From: Brachycybe producta
Lineage: Eukaryota; Arthropoda; Diplopoda; Playtdesmida; Andrognathidae
NCBI GenBank assembly: GCA_036925085.1
Contig: JAUPFP010000011.1
Span: 930,001 to 994,000, forward strand
Direction: 5' to 3'
Length of the DNA: 64,000 nt
The notes under the pieces are model-generated. The model worked only from the letters and a program-made list of their open reading frames with translations. It searched no databases and was not told the DNA's origin. Shown here piece after piece: positions 11,431 to 22,794 of this stretch (position 1 is the stretch's first letter; the number at the start of each line of letters is the position of its first letter). The position numbers and the translations under genes were made by a program.

Positions 11431-11504
11431 AAAAAAAAAATATTATTATAAAGTGCTAAAAATTTAAAAAAGGTTATGGACTAAAACAAGTTATGTCAAA
11501 AAAA

Positions 11505-13030
11505 TTGCGCCATTCTACATGCAATCTATAATGGTATGTTACCACAAGCCTGGAAGCAGACAAATATACACTGTATGTCTCATTTACAAATTTAGTGACA
11601 AACGTTTAACTAATAATTATATATCCAAATTTATAACAGTTGCAGTTTGTGTATTTCTTCAACATATAATAAAAATATATTTTAGCACAATGAATAACGT
11701 AATTAATAAACTACGAGCGTAATTCATATAAATTATTATAGTTTCATAAAATGGCAATCAACTGATGCTCAGTTGGCACAAAGTTCAAGAATGTTAAATC
11801 AAAATGAAACTTATTATCTGACTTCGAGTCAGATAATAAGTTTAAATTCGATTTAACATTCTTAGACTTTGCAAAGAATTTTGGTACAGTGAAGCATTAA
11901 CTTTTGATTAATAAGTTAACATTATTTTTAGTGAAAAATCAAGTATTCACATGAATATCACCCTTCCTAACTAGTAGACAACTGCATTTCCAAATCGATT
12001 GTGTTACAGTAGACTGGACTAATGTAAAATCTGGTCTTTCTCAAGGTAGCATACGTGGCAGTTTTCTTTTTCTTTTGTTTATATAGTCGACCTACCTAGT
12101 AATACACTGCAGTAGTAGTTAAATCCCACTGTTTGCTGATGATGCTGTGTTATACAGTATACTATATATACAGAAATAAAAAGTGGTAGTGTTGTAGTGA
12201 TCCTACAAAAAGGCCTGAACCTAATCAAAGAATATTGTTCTTTGTGGTATCTACAGCTAGACAGTCGTAACTGTAACAAAATTGTACATGTTTCCTGTAA
12301 GCATAATCGAAATGAGGCAGAGGTTATATTTGTATGGTTATCTGTTGGATCATGTTGATACTTTTAAATATTATAGTTTAACTTTCTCGAAAAACATTTG
12401 TTGGAAGGAACATATAGCAGACTATTAAATAGTTTTTACATATTTAGAGTTTTTTTTTCTTCAGAGTTAGCCTAATACATGAAATTGAAAAAGTACAGTA
12501 TACATGTATTCTGACTGTGTAACCTTCCTGCTAGATGAATTTCAGTTGGAATCATTGACAGTGCTGGACTGTACAGTCTGCCCTTCTTGAACGTTTGCTA
12601 GATGCAGAATACAGGACATTGTTAAATGGAATTTTGCGTAGAAATTCCCATATGTGTTGACATGACCATCAAAGCTTATTAATACTCAAGTAAATAGGGG
12701 GATCAATAAGAAAAACAAATTAGAGAAAGCTAGAACAAATTACTTAAAGTGTCCTTAGTAACATATTCATTTTTTCCACCCCTGTAAAACCCTGGGTTTG
12801 GCCGCCATCTTGGCCATGGTTTTTGTTAATATCTTGCTTAGGAGACATTTTAGACTATGGAATGCTATTCCTGCTAATGGTTGCATTAGATTTAATTGTT
12901 TTTGAAAATTATGTCTAAACTTTATCAAAAGGAAATTCTTTTGTGGTTGAGAAATAATACCCCCCCCCCCATTGCCACATGGCTTTCAAGCTGTATACGA
13001 ACGAGATCAGGTGAATTGAATTGAAATTAG
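11505..13030 (+). mobile_element. degenerate CR1/L2-like LINE, 3' half
   Basis: Plus-strand translation in shifting frames gives successive RT blocks. LPQAWKQTN is at about 11535; FLDFAKNFGTV follows at about 11860; VKSGLSQGSIRGSFLFLLFI is at about 12025; a decayed LFADDAVLY is at about 12133; WKEHIADY is at about 12400; RRHFRLWNAIPAN is at about 12843. These follow the order of CR1/L2-type ORF2 (LDFAKAFD, SGVPQGSxLGPLLFxLYI, FADD, LG..WxxHI, R.FxxLWNxLP). The tail 'GCCACATGGCTTTCAAGCTG' (12975) recurs at 50936. Multiple stops and frameshifts show it is dead. Confidence 0.75.
11787..11863. repeat. long imperfect palindrome inside the dead LINE
   Basis: AAGAATGTTAAATC on the left pairs with GATTTAACATTCTT on the right, and ACTTATTATCTGACT pairs with AGTCAGATAATAAGT around a TCG loop. 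The arms are about 35 bp. It lies between RT blocks where no palindrome is expected. Confidence 0.7.
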
Positions 13031-13305
13031 ACTATCAAAACATCATTATAAAGTATATCAAAACAAAAATAATTTGATGTTTTCCAATAAAATAAGGTTG
13101 TGTAAACCCTCTTTTTTGTACCCTGTGTTCCTCTATAAACTTTAATCAGAGAAAAGTTAATATGCCATACGCAGGCCTATGTATTTGGACCCCATGCTGA
13201 ATGTAAGGATCATGTTTAGCTACATTACTTATAAATACTGTATCGAAACAACTATTTACTTGGTACATCCTGTTTCAATAAATAAGAACAATGTGATGTC
13301 TGTTA

Positions 13306-14183
13306 TACCTTGTACACACATGGGTTAAATGAATTCAAATTAAATGTGTTTAGGTGAATTATACGGAATCCAGCTAAGGACATGAACCAAATAAAAATTG
13401 ACTTTATTATTAATATTTTAAATTAAAATGCTAAATCAATATTTTGTCATTAGTTTCTATATTATATTTAAGTATTAACTCAATATTTTCAGACTAGTGG
13501 GGTAACCCGTCATAAATGACGGTAGCCAAATTTATAGGCAATTGTGCCCAGCATTAGAATTTCTTTTCCCCCCGCCCTTTTATGACAGACCAAGTAACAA
13601 ACCAATTAGAAATTGATGACGTTCATAAAAGAGTGTAGAGAAAAAAATTCTAAGGTTGTCACAACTGCCCATTTTAATTCTAGTTTAATTTTGCTACTAT
13701 TATCCCCACCCCTTTTTATATTTGAAAGAGAAAATGAGCTTTTCATTTTTTCTGGTGTGCGCGTGCGCGTCGTTTGTTCCTTTTTTACTCTTTTCATTTC
13801 AGTTTCAGTTTCCCCCTCCTCCTCTTTTCCCCTACACGTCTCTCTCTCTGTCTCTCTCTCTCTCTCTTTTTCTCCCTCTCTCTATCTCTCTCTCCCTCTA
13901 CCCTTTTCAGCTTTTTCTCCTCTCCAATTTAATATCATGGGGTTCTTGGATGGGGAGAGCGCAACGTAATGTTGACCTTGATAAAAAAAGCAGTTCATTT
14001 AAATTTATAAAAATTTCGATGTGCTTACGCGTTTTTGTCCTTGTTTGCACAGTGTTATACAGGAATACAGGAAAAGAAATATTGACGGGGCTTAATATCA
14101 TATTGATTGTTTGTCCTTCACAGGGCTCTGTAGAACACGTTTATTATTTAAATGCATTTAAATTATCAGGTGTGTACTAGGTA
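13306..14183 (-). mobile_element. Tc1/mariner-type MITE interrupted by a nested insertion
   Basis: The right end CAGGTGTGTACTAGGTA (14167-14183) and the left end TACCTTGTACACAC (13306-13319) are the two ends of the family seen intact at 16575-16875 and 52459-52763. TA flanks fit a TA target site. Family-specific sequence stops at about 13496 and resumes at about 14093. The 597 bases between belong to another repeat that begins ACTAGTGGGGTAACCCGTCA and ends ACGGGGCTTAATATCA. Confidence 0.75.
13497..14092 (+). mobile_element. nested repeat (TAACCCGTCA family), itself carrying a MULE-MITE remnant
   Basis: Begins ACTAGTGGGGTAACCCGTCA; the same end occurs inverted at 22475-22511. Its 3' part (13936-14093) matches 2740-2885. 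Within it, 13540-13660 carries GTGCCCAGCATTAGAA and ACAAACCAATTAGAAATTGA, a decayed copy of the MULE-like MITE at 5406-5547. A (CT)n tract lies at 13841-13905. This is a three-level nest inside the MITE 13306-14183. The open frames here are simple-sequence artefacts. Confidence 0.65.
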
Positions 14184-14639
14184 TTAACGCATTTTCAAAC
14201 ATCTGTTTTACCTTTCTGCGAAATTGACTGTGTAATCATTGAGATGATATATTCTAAAATGCAGATGACACTTTCCAGATATTGCTCAGTGATACTTTTC
14301 TAATTGTCTTTTTTTTTCATGTAAATACAATTACATTATATGCCATATGCCTGACATTGAAAATGAAATTGATTTTGAAACAGAAGTAAAATTAAGCTTA
14401 AATAAATAGAAATTTACATTTATATATACGTTTCTTTTATACAAAAATATACAATTGAATCTTCTTGCTCTCTCTCTCCATTAGAATTTCAATTTTTAAG
14501 TCTCATTGTTGGTACATTTGTTAAAATTAAAAATTTATAATTTAAAATACATGAGTTCAATTTGAAAATTTACAGGTGCTATAATTTACTAAAAGAACAT
14601 AACATATTGCTAATTGTCTGTTGTTGTTTTCTTTCAAAT

Positions 14640-17600
14640 TCATGACTGGTGGTGGTGGTCTCCACTTCCGTGGTTGTTGTCATCGCTGTTGATTTCGATG
14701 TTGTCACTGTCTTCGTTTTTAGTATTTGAGGAAAAAACTCCTCGTTTTGTGAGATGTTCTGGTTGGAATGATTTTACCTCGAGCAGTTCCTCGTATTCAG
14801 TCTAAAATCAAATAATTGTTTTAATTATTGTTATAATTTGTATATAATTTATATATAATTTGTAGTTTTTTCTCTCTACATTTTTAAGTATTATATTTAT
14901 GATATAAATAATATTTGAATGGGCTCAAAAGATAATTACAATTGAGGATCTTAGCAGCCAATGAGAATAAGTGACATTGTTTATAAAACTGGAGATGAAA
15001 TACCACATTTTGTCAATCAAGTGACAAAGAATTTGGTGGACTAGAAGGAATAAATGAAAAAGCTGCTTTAATGTTTGTTATCTATCACATACTACGTTTA
15101 TATGAGAGAAATTAGTACTCTAATCTTTTAGCTAGATAATAAATAAATTGGATATCTTCACATGTAAACGGTTTAAATATGTAGGCAAATGAAAAAAGTG
15201 CTACAAAAATTAACCACTAAAAAAGCGATAAAAATCATTGCTCATCTCATCAAACTTTGTCATTTGTTTGTAGGTCACCCGAATTTAGTAGGTAATGTTG
15301 TGCATATAAACACTTCGAGAATTAGTAGTTTAATTTTATGTCGTTAAAAGTTTAGTGGTTAATTTCTCTCATGTAAACGTAGTAACTATCAGCAAAACGT
15401 TAAACTCCTGAAACAATCATGTTTTGCTTGAAGACTTTTAGGTAGAACGGCACTTCCACTCATTGTCACAGTATAGAAAATACATTTCTGAACTGTGCCA
15501 TTGTCTACACAATGTGATTGTGCATTGGTGGGTTTGTGTATTGAAGTTTATAAAGGTTTTAGAAGGTTTAGGAGCAGTTCATTTTCGAACTTTTAATTAT
15601 TTTGTCTTTCAGTAGCTGTTTAGAAACCCCAAGGGTAATCTCCATCAATTAAGGGTATTTTCATGTTGATGTCTTTTAAAATGAACTTTTAATAAATAAA
15701 AAATGTAAAAACAAATATTGTCTGCTTAAATTTGGGTTATTTTCAAATTTACTTTAAAAGCTTATTTTGAAAGATATCAACATGACAATACCCTAATGTG
15801 ATTGAGCTACCCTTCTAATTTCTAAAACACATTCAAGTTCCTCTTCATTTCACACCTGAAAGGCAGAATAATCAGAGTTTGAGAAGCGTTTACACTTTTA
15901 AACGCTTCTAATCTATAATATTGTAACTATATTATTTAGAATGATGCCAATAAACATTAACATAATGTTTCAGAATTAATTTTGTTTTCCTTTTCTTTGA
16001 TGCAAATGCACTTTATTGTTATACAGTGTTCTGTTTACATTTGGTTTTGCAGCCGAAAAATGGTGATAACGTATAAGAAAGTACCCATTCTTCCTGAGTT
16101 AATGTGACTACTGTTTTTTATTGTATAAACAGGCAAAAGGTGAATTATACGGAATTCAGTTAAGGACATTCAGAATCAAATAAAAATTGACTTTATTGTT
16201 AATATTTTAAATTTAAATACTAAATCAATATTTTGTCAATCGTTTATATATTATATTTAAAATTATTATATTTTAAATTAACTCAATTTTTCAGATTATT
16301 AACTGAATAAATTGAATTCGACATATTGTTTGATTGTCCTTCACAGGGCTCTGTAGAACACGTCTATTATTTAAATGCATTTAAATTATCAGGTGTGTGT
16401 ACTAGGTATAACCGTGATTAGCAATAGTTTTTACTTATAAGTTACGAGTAATTGTTGATGATCACTGAACTTTAAAGTCAGTTTACAAATTAGAGCATTA
16501 CTTTCTTTGCTTAGATACTGTATGTATTTCTCTTTGCTTCTAGGGGCCGTCATTTGAGAACTTTTAGAAACTAATAACTAGTAGACACCTGATAATTTAA
16601 ATGCATTTAAATAATAAATATGTTCTACAGAGCCCTGTGAAGTGCAAACAAACAATATTTCGAATTCAATTTATTCAGCTATTAATCTGAAAATATTGAG
16701 TTAATACTTAAATATAATAAATAAACTATTGACAAAATATTGATTTATTATTTCAATTTCAAATAATAATAATAAAGTCAGTTTTTATTTGGTTCAGGTT
16801 CTTAACTGAATTCCGTATAATTCACCTAAACACATTTAATTTGAATTCATTTATCTCATGACTGTGTACAAGGTATAAGGGATATTCTGATTAAATTGAG
16901 TACTAAGTCATCATCATCATCATCATTTCCTGTACCTTATCCCGCAAGCAGCAGGGTCGGCCTAAATTGAGTACTAAGTATAGAAATAAATCTTCATACA
17001 TATCAATGTTATACAGTAGAACGTCAATTATCGGAACTTACGTCAGAACTTATTATTCTGATAATCAAAAATTCCTATAATCGAACTCCCATTAAAAAGT
17101 GGAGAAAAGTAAGAAAAAAACCGATTGCGAAAATGTTTATTTTCATAAGTAGTTCCATAAGAATAAGTAAAAAAAATTGGTTCCGATAACTGACATTCCA
17201 ATAATTGACGTTCTACGGTAGTTCTAAGTTTTGATGCTAGAAAGCAGCTTTTTCATTTATTCTTTTTGTCCACCACATTCCATATCATTTCATTGACAAA
17301 ATGTGGCATTTATCTCCATTTTTTATAAAATTGTTACTAGTACTTCTTGGCTTCTAGAGTCCTCAATTGTGATTGAAACATCACTCACGTTGATCACATT
17401 AAAATTCTTTTTAAAATTGCAGTTTTAATGGCTTTTTAATTATTTAAAATTTATTTTAAGAATTTTTTTAGACTGTTTACTAATTTATAATCTGTTAGTC
17501 ATTTTTATATACAGTATCAAACCAGTTTTGCGAGTTTTTGCCAATATGTAAAATTAATTTATTTTGCATATTACATTTTAGATAATTATTTTATCATTGG

Positions 17601-17708
17601 TTGATTTCTAGAAAAAAAAAATTATATTTTACTTACATATATTGGTCTAAGTAGAGCCACATGTAAAAATAGTAAAAGGACGTATATGCATGCCAACTTC
17701 GTCGTCAT
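14640..17708 (-). CDS. gene 3: small secreted peptide precursor, KRG family (77 aa)
   Basis: Two exons on the minus strand. Exon 1 (17708-17637) encodes 24 residues, a signal peptide with a hydrophobic core (CIYVLLLFLHVALL), ending in phase 0 at a consensus donor (AT|gtaagt). Exon 2 (14801-14640) begins after gattttag and gives 53 residues to TGA. The acidic propeptide (TEYEELLEVKS) is followed by TKR, then a C-terminal peptide starting GVFSSNTKNEDSDN and ending in a Gly/Asp/His-rich tail (GSGDHHHQS). Gene 4 is a clear paralogue: EYE-EL-E-KS, KRG-FS-NTKN and DSDN align, and the C-terminal exon 1 residues VALLRPIY match VVLLAPIN. The family is unknown to me. Architecture implies secretion and cleavage after KR, yielding an acidic, unamidated peptide of about 33 residues. 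The 2835-bp intron holds six transposon insertions. The TATA box is unclear. Confidence 0.8.
15092..15382. mobile_element. TA-flanked MITE in the gene 3 intron (291 bp)
   Basis: Left terminus CTACGTTTATATGAGAGAAA and the inverted right terminus CTACGTTTACATGAGAGAAA differ at one position. It is flanked by TA on both sides (15090-15091 and 15383-15384), as expected for Tc1/mariner-type insertion. No coding capacity. Confidence 0.75.
15652..15794. mobile_element. short MITE with 30-bp inverted termini
   Basis: The left arm AGGGTATTTTCATGTTGATG and the inverted right arm AGGGTATTGTCATGTTGATA are followed by further matching bases (TCTTTyAAAAT). The total is 143 bp. The target duplication is uncertain (TA or TAA). 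It lies in the gene 3 intron. Confidence 0.65.
16139..16408 (-). mobile_element. truncated copy of the GTACACACCTG MITE
   Basis: Shares TGAATTATACGGAATTCAGT and GGGCTCTGTAGAACACG with the copies at 13306-14183, 16575-16875 and 52459-52763. It lacks the TACCTTGTACACAC end, so it is truncated. Its right end GTGTGTGTACTAGGTA is intact. It lies about 170 bp from the next copy, in opposite orientation. Confidence 0.75.
16575..16875 (+). mobile_element. near-complete copy of the GTACACACCTG MITE (301 bp)
   Basis: Runs from TAACTAGTAGACACCTGATA to CTGTGTACAAGGTA. The ends are inverted relatives of TACCTwGTACACACxTGA. The interior motifs are ATTTAAATGCATTTAAAT, a CTACAGAGCCCTG block, and TTCCGTATAATTCA. 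Confidence 0.75.
16908..16962 (-). mobile_element. 55-bp 5'-truncated LINE insertion with 16-bp target duplication
   Basis: The insert is the last 55 bases of the LINE at 8122-8409: on the minus strand CCGACCCTGCTGCTTGCGGG, then AAGGTACAGGAA, then (ATG)n. It is bounded by perfect copies of TAAATTGAGTACTAAG (16892-16907 and 16963-16978). The duplication and (ATG)n tail are the signature of target-primed reverse transcription that aborted almost at once. Confidence 0.9.
17014..17218. mobile_element. Tigger/pogo-like MITE (205 bp)
   Basis: Left terminus CAGTAGAACGTCAATTATCG and the inverted right terminus CCGTAGAACGTCAATTATTG, flanked by TA (17012-17013 and 17219-17220). The CAGTAGAACxTCxATTATC terminus is typical of pogo/Tigger elements. 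It lies in the gene 3 intron, about 0.4 kb downstream of exon 1. Confidence 0.85.
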
Positions 17709-20186
17709 TTTTGTGGTTACTGGCAGTTAATCTTTTCAACTGTCTAAAACGAGGTGGTTGTTTGAAAGGTTTTTGTACTACAGTTGTGTTCTCGTCGAGT
17801 TTATGTCAAATGTTTGTAGAAACTGCAATTGTTATCAAATATTAGCAGTGAGTACTTGTTGGTCTATTTTATCATATTTCAAGGGAACTACGAATAGAAC
17901 AAGGTTTATATATCGGAGTGGCTAAGGGTGTATTGAGTTTGGGTCCTACTTTTTTATTGGGTAGCATATGGTTTATATAAATTTGCATAACATTTACATT
18001 GCACCTGCACTATTGGATGTCACGAATTTTATTTTAAATTTTTTGGTGCACCTTTCTTTGAATAAATCCCTAGCCATAATTTATTTCGATTGACATTCGC
18101 AGACAATGGAACTTTAATTAATATTTGCCTACTTTGCGACGACAGCTGTGTTCTAAAACGAGAGCTACTTTTATGTGTTTCAAAATGTTGACTGTATTAT
18201 TTTAATACATAATGTTTTCCCAACTGATTTTAAAGTATAGAGTATTAATTTTGCAACTCTAAATAGAAGAGATTGTATTAAAGTTTCTAGAATTAATTTT
18301 TACAGTAAGTGCATATTCAAAATTAGGCCTATCACGGTATATCATTTTCTGACAGCTTTACTTTTTAGTATTTTATTGAAATATATATTAACTCTTAATT
18401 ACTACTCTTTTCTACTTTTTCTGATTTCTTTTGCAAATCTTATTTAAATTATTCTTTATTTTATACAAATTATTAATTGCATGCTGCCATGCAAGAAATT
18501 GTTTTTCCACTGCTTTCATCCATTTATGATGTAATTCTAGAACTTGAAAGTTACAAATGGTTTTTAAATTTTTAAGATAAATTATTTGCTAATGTTTATT
18601 TTTCTACAGTGTATTGGTAGATCTGTATGAGTTTGTCTATTTTATATGCAGTTTCTGGACTAAATTGTTCCATGGCTGGCATTAGCCCTTTGTTCTGCTT
18701 TCAGAATAATTATTCAAATTCAGTTTTTTTTTAAAAAAATATTCTTTTCGAATTCAGAAGACGATAACAATTTGTGTTTTAAATATTAGCCATTTGCATT
18801 AAATGATTTGCTCAAATTTGGGCTTTTGAATTTATTTATTTATTAGAAACTACTCGATTAAAAAAAGCCTTGCAAAATTAATAATTAAAAAAAGTTTTGT
18901 TAAACTTTTAGTTATGTCAGACGTTTTCTATTAAACATTTAATTACATCAAGAACTTGTCTTTTAAACTTTCTGTTATATCAAAAAATAAATAGTTTATT
19001 TTCATAAAATATGCAAACGTTGAAATTAATAGCTAAATGAAATCGCATTAAATGTTATCCAATAAATCAATATAATTTATTTGGAAAAAAGTAATCAGAA
19101 ATGTAGAATGTATTTGTTGGCATTGTTAATTGTTAGATTAGCAAGCATTGCAAAAATGATTTAATTTTTTGTAGGTAAAAAGTTTTGAAGTGTTTTGAAA
19201 CACCTTGTAGTAACAGCATAGGGCACCCCTATTATTTACATTTACATATTTGTTTTATTACCTGTTAAGTAATGTGATATGGTAATTGGACTAACTTAAG
19301 TCTAAATACCCTGAATAGCTGTTCAGTTTATCGCAACTAATGAACGCTTTTAATTGTTACGATTTGAAATACAATCTGTAATTTTTTATTAAAAAATACA
19401 AGGTTCATGTTATTTTGGAATTTGAATTTTTTTAGCTATTAGTCATAAAGGCCTGTGGTTGAGGGACAAAAGGCCAAATGCATCATACAAACTGCATTAT
19501 CAAAACCAGAAAAAAGAATAACCACAAGAAACATCCCACTGTGACAGATAACATGATGTGTTGTTAGAAAAAAAAAATGATGATTACCATAAAATAATGG
19601 CCACATTCGTAAATTCAAACTTAGTTAATGCTCTGCAATGTTAGCAACGTTAAGTAATCACCCTTTTTACATAGACTTCAATTTACACAGCATGTCATAT
19701 GCCATTAGCTAACAATTAGTGAAAATGTGCGTTATGCACAAAATTGTTTTGTAACTACAGGTAGAAATATGTTATTTATTCATTATTTTTTTATTACGTT
19801 TTACTACACTTTTTGGTTGCTTCTGGTTGGAATTTGTAAAAAAAATAACACAAAATAGCTTTTATAAGTTTTCTTAGTTTTAGAAATAAGTGATGCTACA
19901 TAATGTTTCGAATGTGACAATGATTAGAAATATAATGATTTACAAATGAATTAGAAAGGTGGCCATTGTGTCGCAAATAAATTGGCAATGAATGTAGATT
20001 GGAGTTTATGCAATGAATGTTTTTATAAGATATATTGCATTTCGAATTACAATGAAGTCGAGTCAAATTAAAATAAATACGTATACTTTTTAATCACAAT
20101 ACACTAATATTTATAAGACAGTGATAATTCATTTTTCAATCGAAATTACAAATTAAAAAAGACTAATAAAAGAAGGTGGGTAAGCT
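17709..20186. other. AT-rich intergenic region between genes 3 and 4
   Basis: No exon or intact transposon was seen. A repeat at 19445-19530 ('CATAAAGGCCTGTGG' to 'ATTATCAAAACCAGAAAA') matches 39729-39805. The plus-strand stretch 17720-17810 upstream of gene 3 contains no clear TATA box. Confidence 0.45.
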
Positions 20187-20937
20187 TTAGGAACCATCGC
20201 CGCTGCTGTTGTTGTTATTGCTGCCGAACACGACGTTATCACTGTCGTCGTTTTTAGTATTTTGAGAGAAACGTCCTCGTTTCGAAAAAGATTTCAAATC
20301 AGAAGATTTAAGTTCGATCAATTCGTGTGTCTCATATTCTTTCTGAAATTAAAAAAAAATAATTAATTAATTATGCGAACAATTCAATGTTATATGTGTT
20401 ATTATAGGAAAAATCAAAAGTTTGTAAAAATTAGTTTTAAGGTGTTGCATAGCTGAGTAGTTAGTGTTAGGTTAGGCTTTTAACTAGTTTCGACTTTGAA
20501 AAAAATAACGAGTTTTAACTACACAGTGTATGTTAGAATTAGTTAGGGTTGTTAGAATTATGTTATTTCAATGTATGTTAATTTAGTGGTAAAACTAGTT
20601 CTAACTTAATAGTTGAACATTTTTCAGTTCGCGAAATTTGGGGGTTCCCTGAAAATCATCCATTGCATATATAATTTATCATTTGAATGTTACATGAAAT
20701 CAGAAATTTTTTTGTAAACTTTAAGAAATTCTAATTCGATTGAGTTAAGTGTAAAAAGAATTATTAATAATTTCAATATTTTAACCAATTTTCAAAATAA
20801 AAACCATTTTGAAAAATGGTTTGAAATTATTAATAAGTAATTCTTTTTTATTATTTAAAATTTGTACTTACATTTATTGGTGCAAGCAGAACCACCTGTA
20901 AAATGACTAAAAAAACATAAATGGATAATGCTTTCAT
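20187..20937 (-). CDS. gene 4: small secreted peptide precursor, KRG family (73 aa)
   Basis: Exon 1 (20937-20872) encodes 22 residues, a signal peptide (MKALSIYVFLVILQVVLL...), ending in phase 0 at AAT|gtaagt. After a 529-bp intron, exon 2 (20342-20187) starts after ttaatttcag and encodes 51 residues to TAA. The acidic propeptide (KEYETHELIELKSSD) leads to SFSKR, then the C-terminal peptide GRFSQNTKNDDSDN and an Asn/Ser/Gly-rich tail (SNNNNSSGDGS). It is the paralogue of gene 3 with nearly the same exon lengths, KRG site and NTKN(D/E)DSDN block. Cleavage after KR would release about 30 residues beginning Gly-Arg-Phe. No Gly-Lys-Arg amidation site is present. Neuropeptide-like, pheromone-like or host-defence roles are possible; none is shown. 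Confidence 0.82.
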
Positions 20938-22794
20938 TTTCTTTCTTAGATCTAGCTATAGAGAGCTAGCAACGTGTTTGGTCTTTTCGATCAACAAAGA
21001 CTATTGTTTTCAAATTTGTGATTTCGTTGATATAAAGGTTTTGTCGAAGGCTAAAGTAAGCCTACAAGATGTGTTTAATATTTCGAAACAAATCTACATT
21101 TATTGTACCAGTTTAGATAAATGTTGACAGTCTATCTTGTTGGTTTGTTTGTATTGTCATTTTTCGTATGAACTGCGAATGTGGGGGTTTACCCGAAATG
21201 CCAGTTGGATATACATAGGACCTAAAATTGAATATTTATAGTTTACTTAATGGATATACTGTATATTATGTGGCATGCAGATTAAGTCAAATTTGCATTT
21301 TAATTACATGATACATTTATTTGTTATGGCCTGAATTTTGTTTCATATGTTTTAGGGCTTCAATAGCAGTTAATGATATTCTAAATCCCGGATGAACAAT
21401 ATTTTATTAGTGTTAGGCACAGATGTATGTGGCCATTCGCCACACCATATTAAAAAAACCCGTAAAATGGAAAGAATTATTTTGATTTAAATAGAAACAA
21501 TTATGCAATTATTTACTAATCAGTCACAGTGAAATCAAACATAAATGATTAAAATAATTTGTTCAAATATTTTTCAGAATTTTCTTCTCATTGAAATAGT
21601 GCTAGTACGCGATGGTGGCGGCATGCCTTAGGAAACTATTCACCTGTGTGGCCTACATAGAGAGTCATATATACTACACGCTGCTGCGTAAACAGGAAAA
21701 CAAAGTATAATTTAATTAAAACTGTTAGAGTTTTAATTCATGGATGCATTAATAATACTTTGATATACATTAGATTGTAAAAACTTAAAAGCACATTTTG
21801 ATAAAGATGATTGTCAACTACCATCACCATTGAACATAAAGTAGTATTGCACAGAAAGGAAGGTCCCTGGCACTTTGCTGCCACCTATATTTATACCACC
21901 ACCAAAAACAACTTTTCAATAAGAGAAAGGTCAGTGACCATAAGTAACATGGTCCCTTTCTCAGAAAACCTAAAACAATAGGTCCTTTGTGATAGACATG
22001 AAATGGTGTCACCTTTGAGTGACCACTGAGAAAAAATACCTGCAGGACGCAATTTTAAACTAACAAAAACATTAAATTTTAACATTTTTATTAAAATAAA
22101 TACGGGAAACTCAAAACCGCCACACTTAGGTTGCCCACCTATGATCTAGATTTACAAACAATAGAGAAAATACAGTAAAAATAATACATTGTGTATACAT
22201 TTGCAAAATTAATCCCAGTATTTTTTTGGCTATTTAAAATTATGTTATACAGGAATCGTAATAATTGACTGCATTTTAACACCTGAACATTGTAAATTTG
22301 TAATATTGTTGTTGACTTTCTTTATTATGGTTTTGACAATGTACATGTATATTGTGTGTCGCATGCTGCACTTGCAATCTTGTCACTGTGGCCTTTTTGG
22401 CTACTTGTGGAGCAATCTTACCAAATTCAAATGTCTAACTTTATTCATACAAGTGAACTTCTCTATCAGTTTTTCAGGTAACCCGTCATTTGACGGGTTA
22501 CCCCACTAGTTAATAACAATAATGCAATTTGTATAAGTTTATTAAATTACAAGCAACTAATATAAAAGTAGGCCTACATGCCAGAGTGCATTTAATGTAG
22601 AACCGTTTTCTGCGCCCCTAAGCTTTGCCTGCGCCTGCTACAGATGCCTCAATCAAGCTGCACCTTGCTAAAGTTATGGCTCTGGATTACAATACGATAA
22701 TCTCGTTTCGGTGCATAGCACCAGCACACTCGGAATTTTAATGTAATTTTCTAATTACCAGCCTCCACCATCAATTCAATCCACTATGATTAAG
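20938..22794. other. intergenic region; no recognised gene
   Basis: Upstream flank of gene 4. On the minus strand 21040-21028 reads AACCTTTATATCA, only a weak TATA candidate about 95 bp from the ATG. At 21830-22070 there is less AT-rich unique sequence with overlapping short frames on the minus strand, but no splice or signal-peptide evidence. A hairpin at 22475-22511 belongs to the TAACCCGTCA repeat. Confidence 0.4.
22475..22511 (-). repeat. terminal fragment of the TAACCCGTCA repeat
   Basis: GGTAACCCGTCATTTGACGG followed by GTTACCCCACTAGTTA. The inverse of the start of the repeat at 13497 (ACTAGTGGGGTAACCCGTCA), with a local palindrome around TTTGA. Confidence 0.6.

Noticed and set aside
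13613-14180. 118- and 152-codon open frames on the plus strand
   Set aside because: They run through a (CT)n tract and two nested repeats; no start context, splice or homology support.
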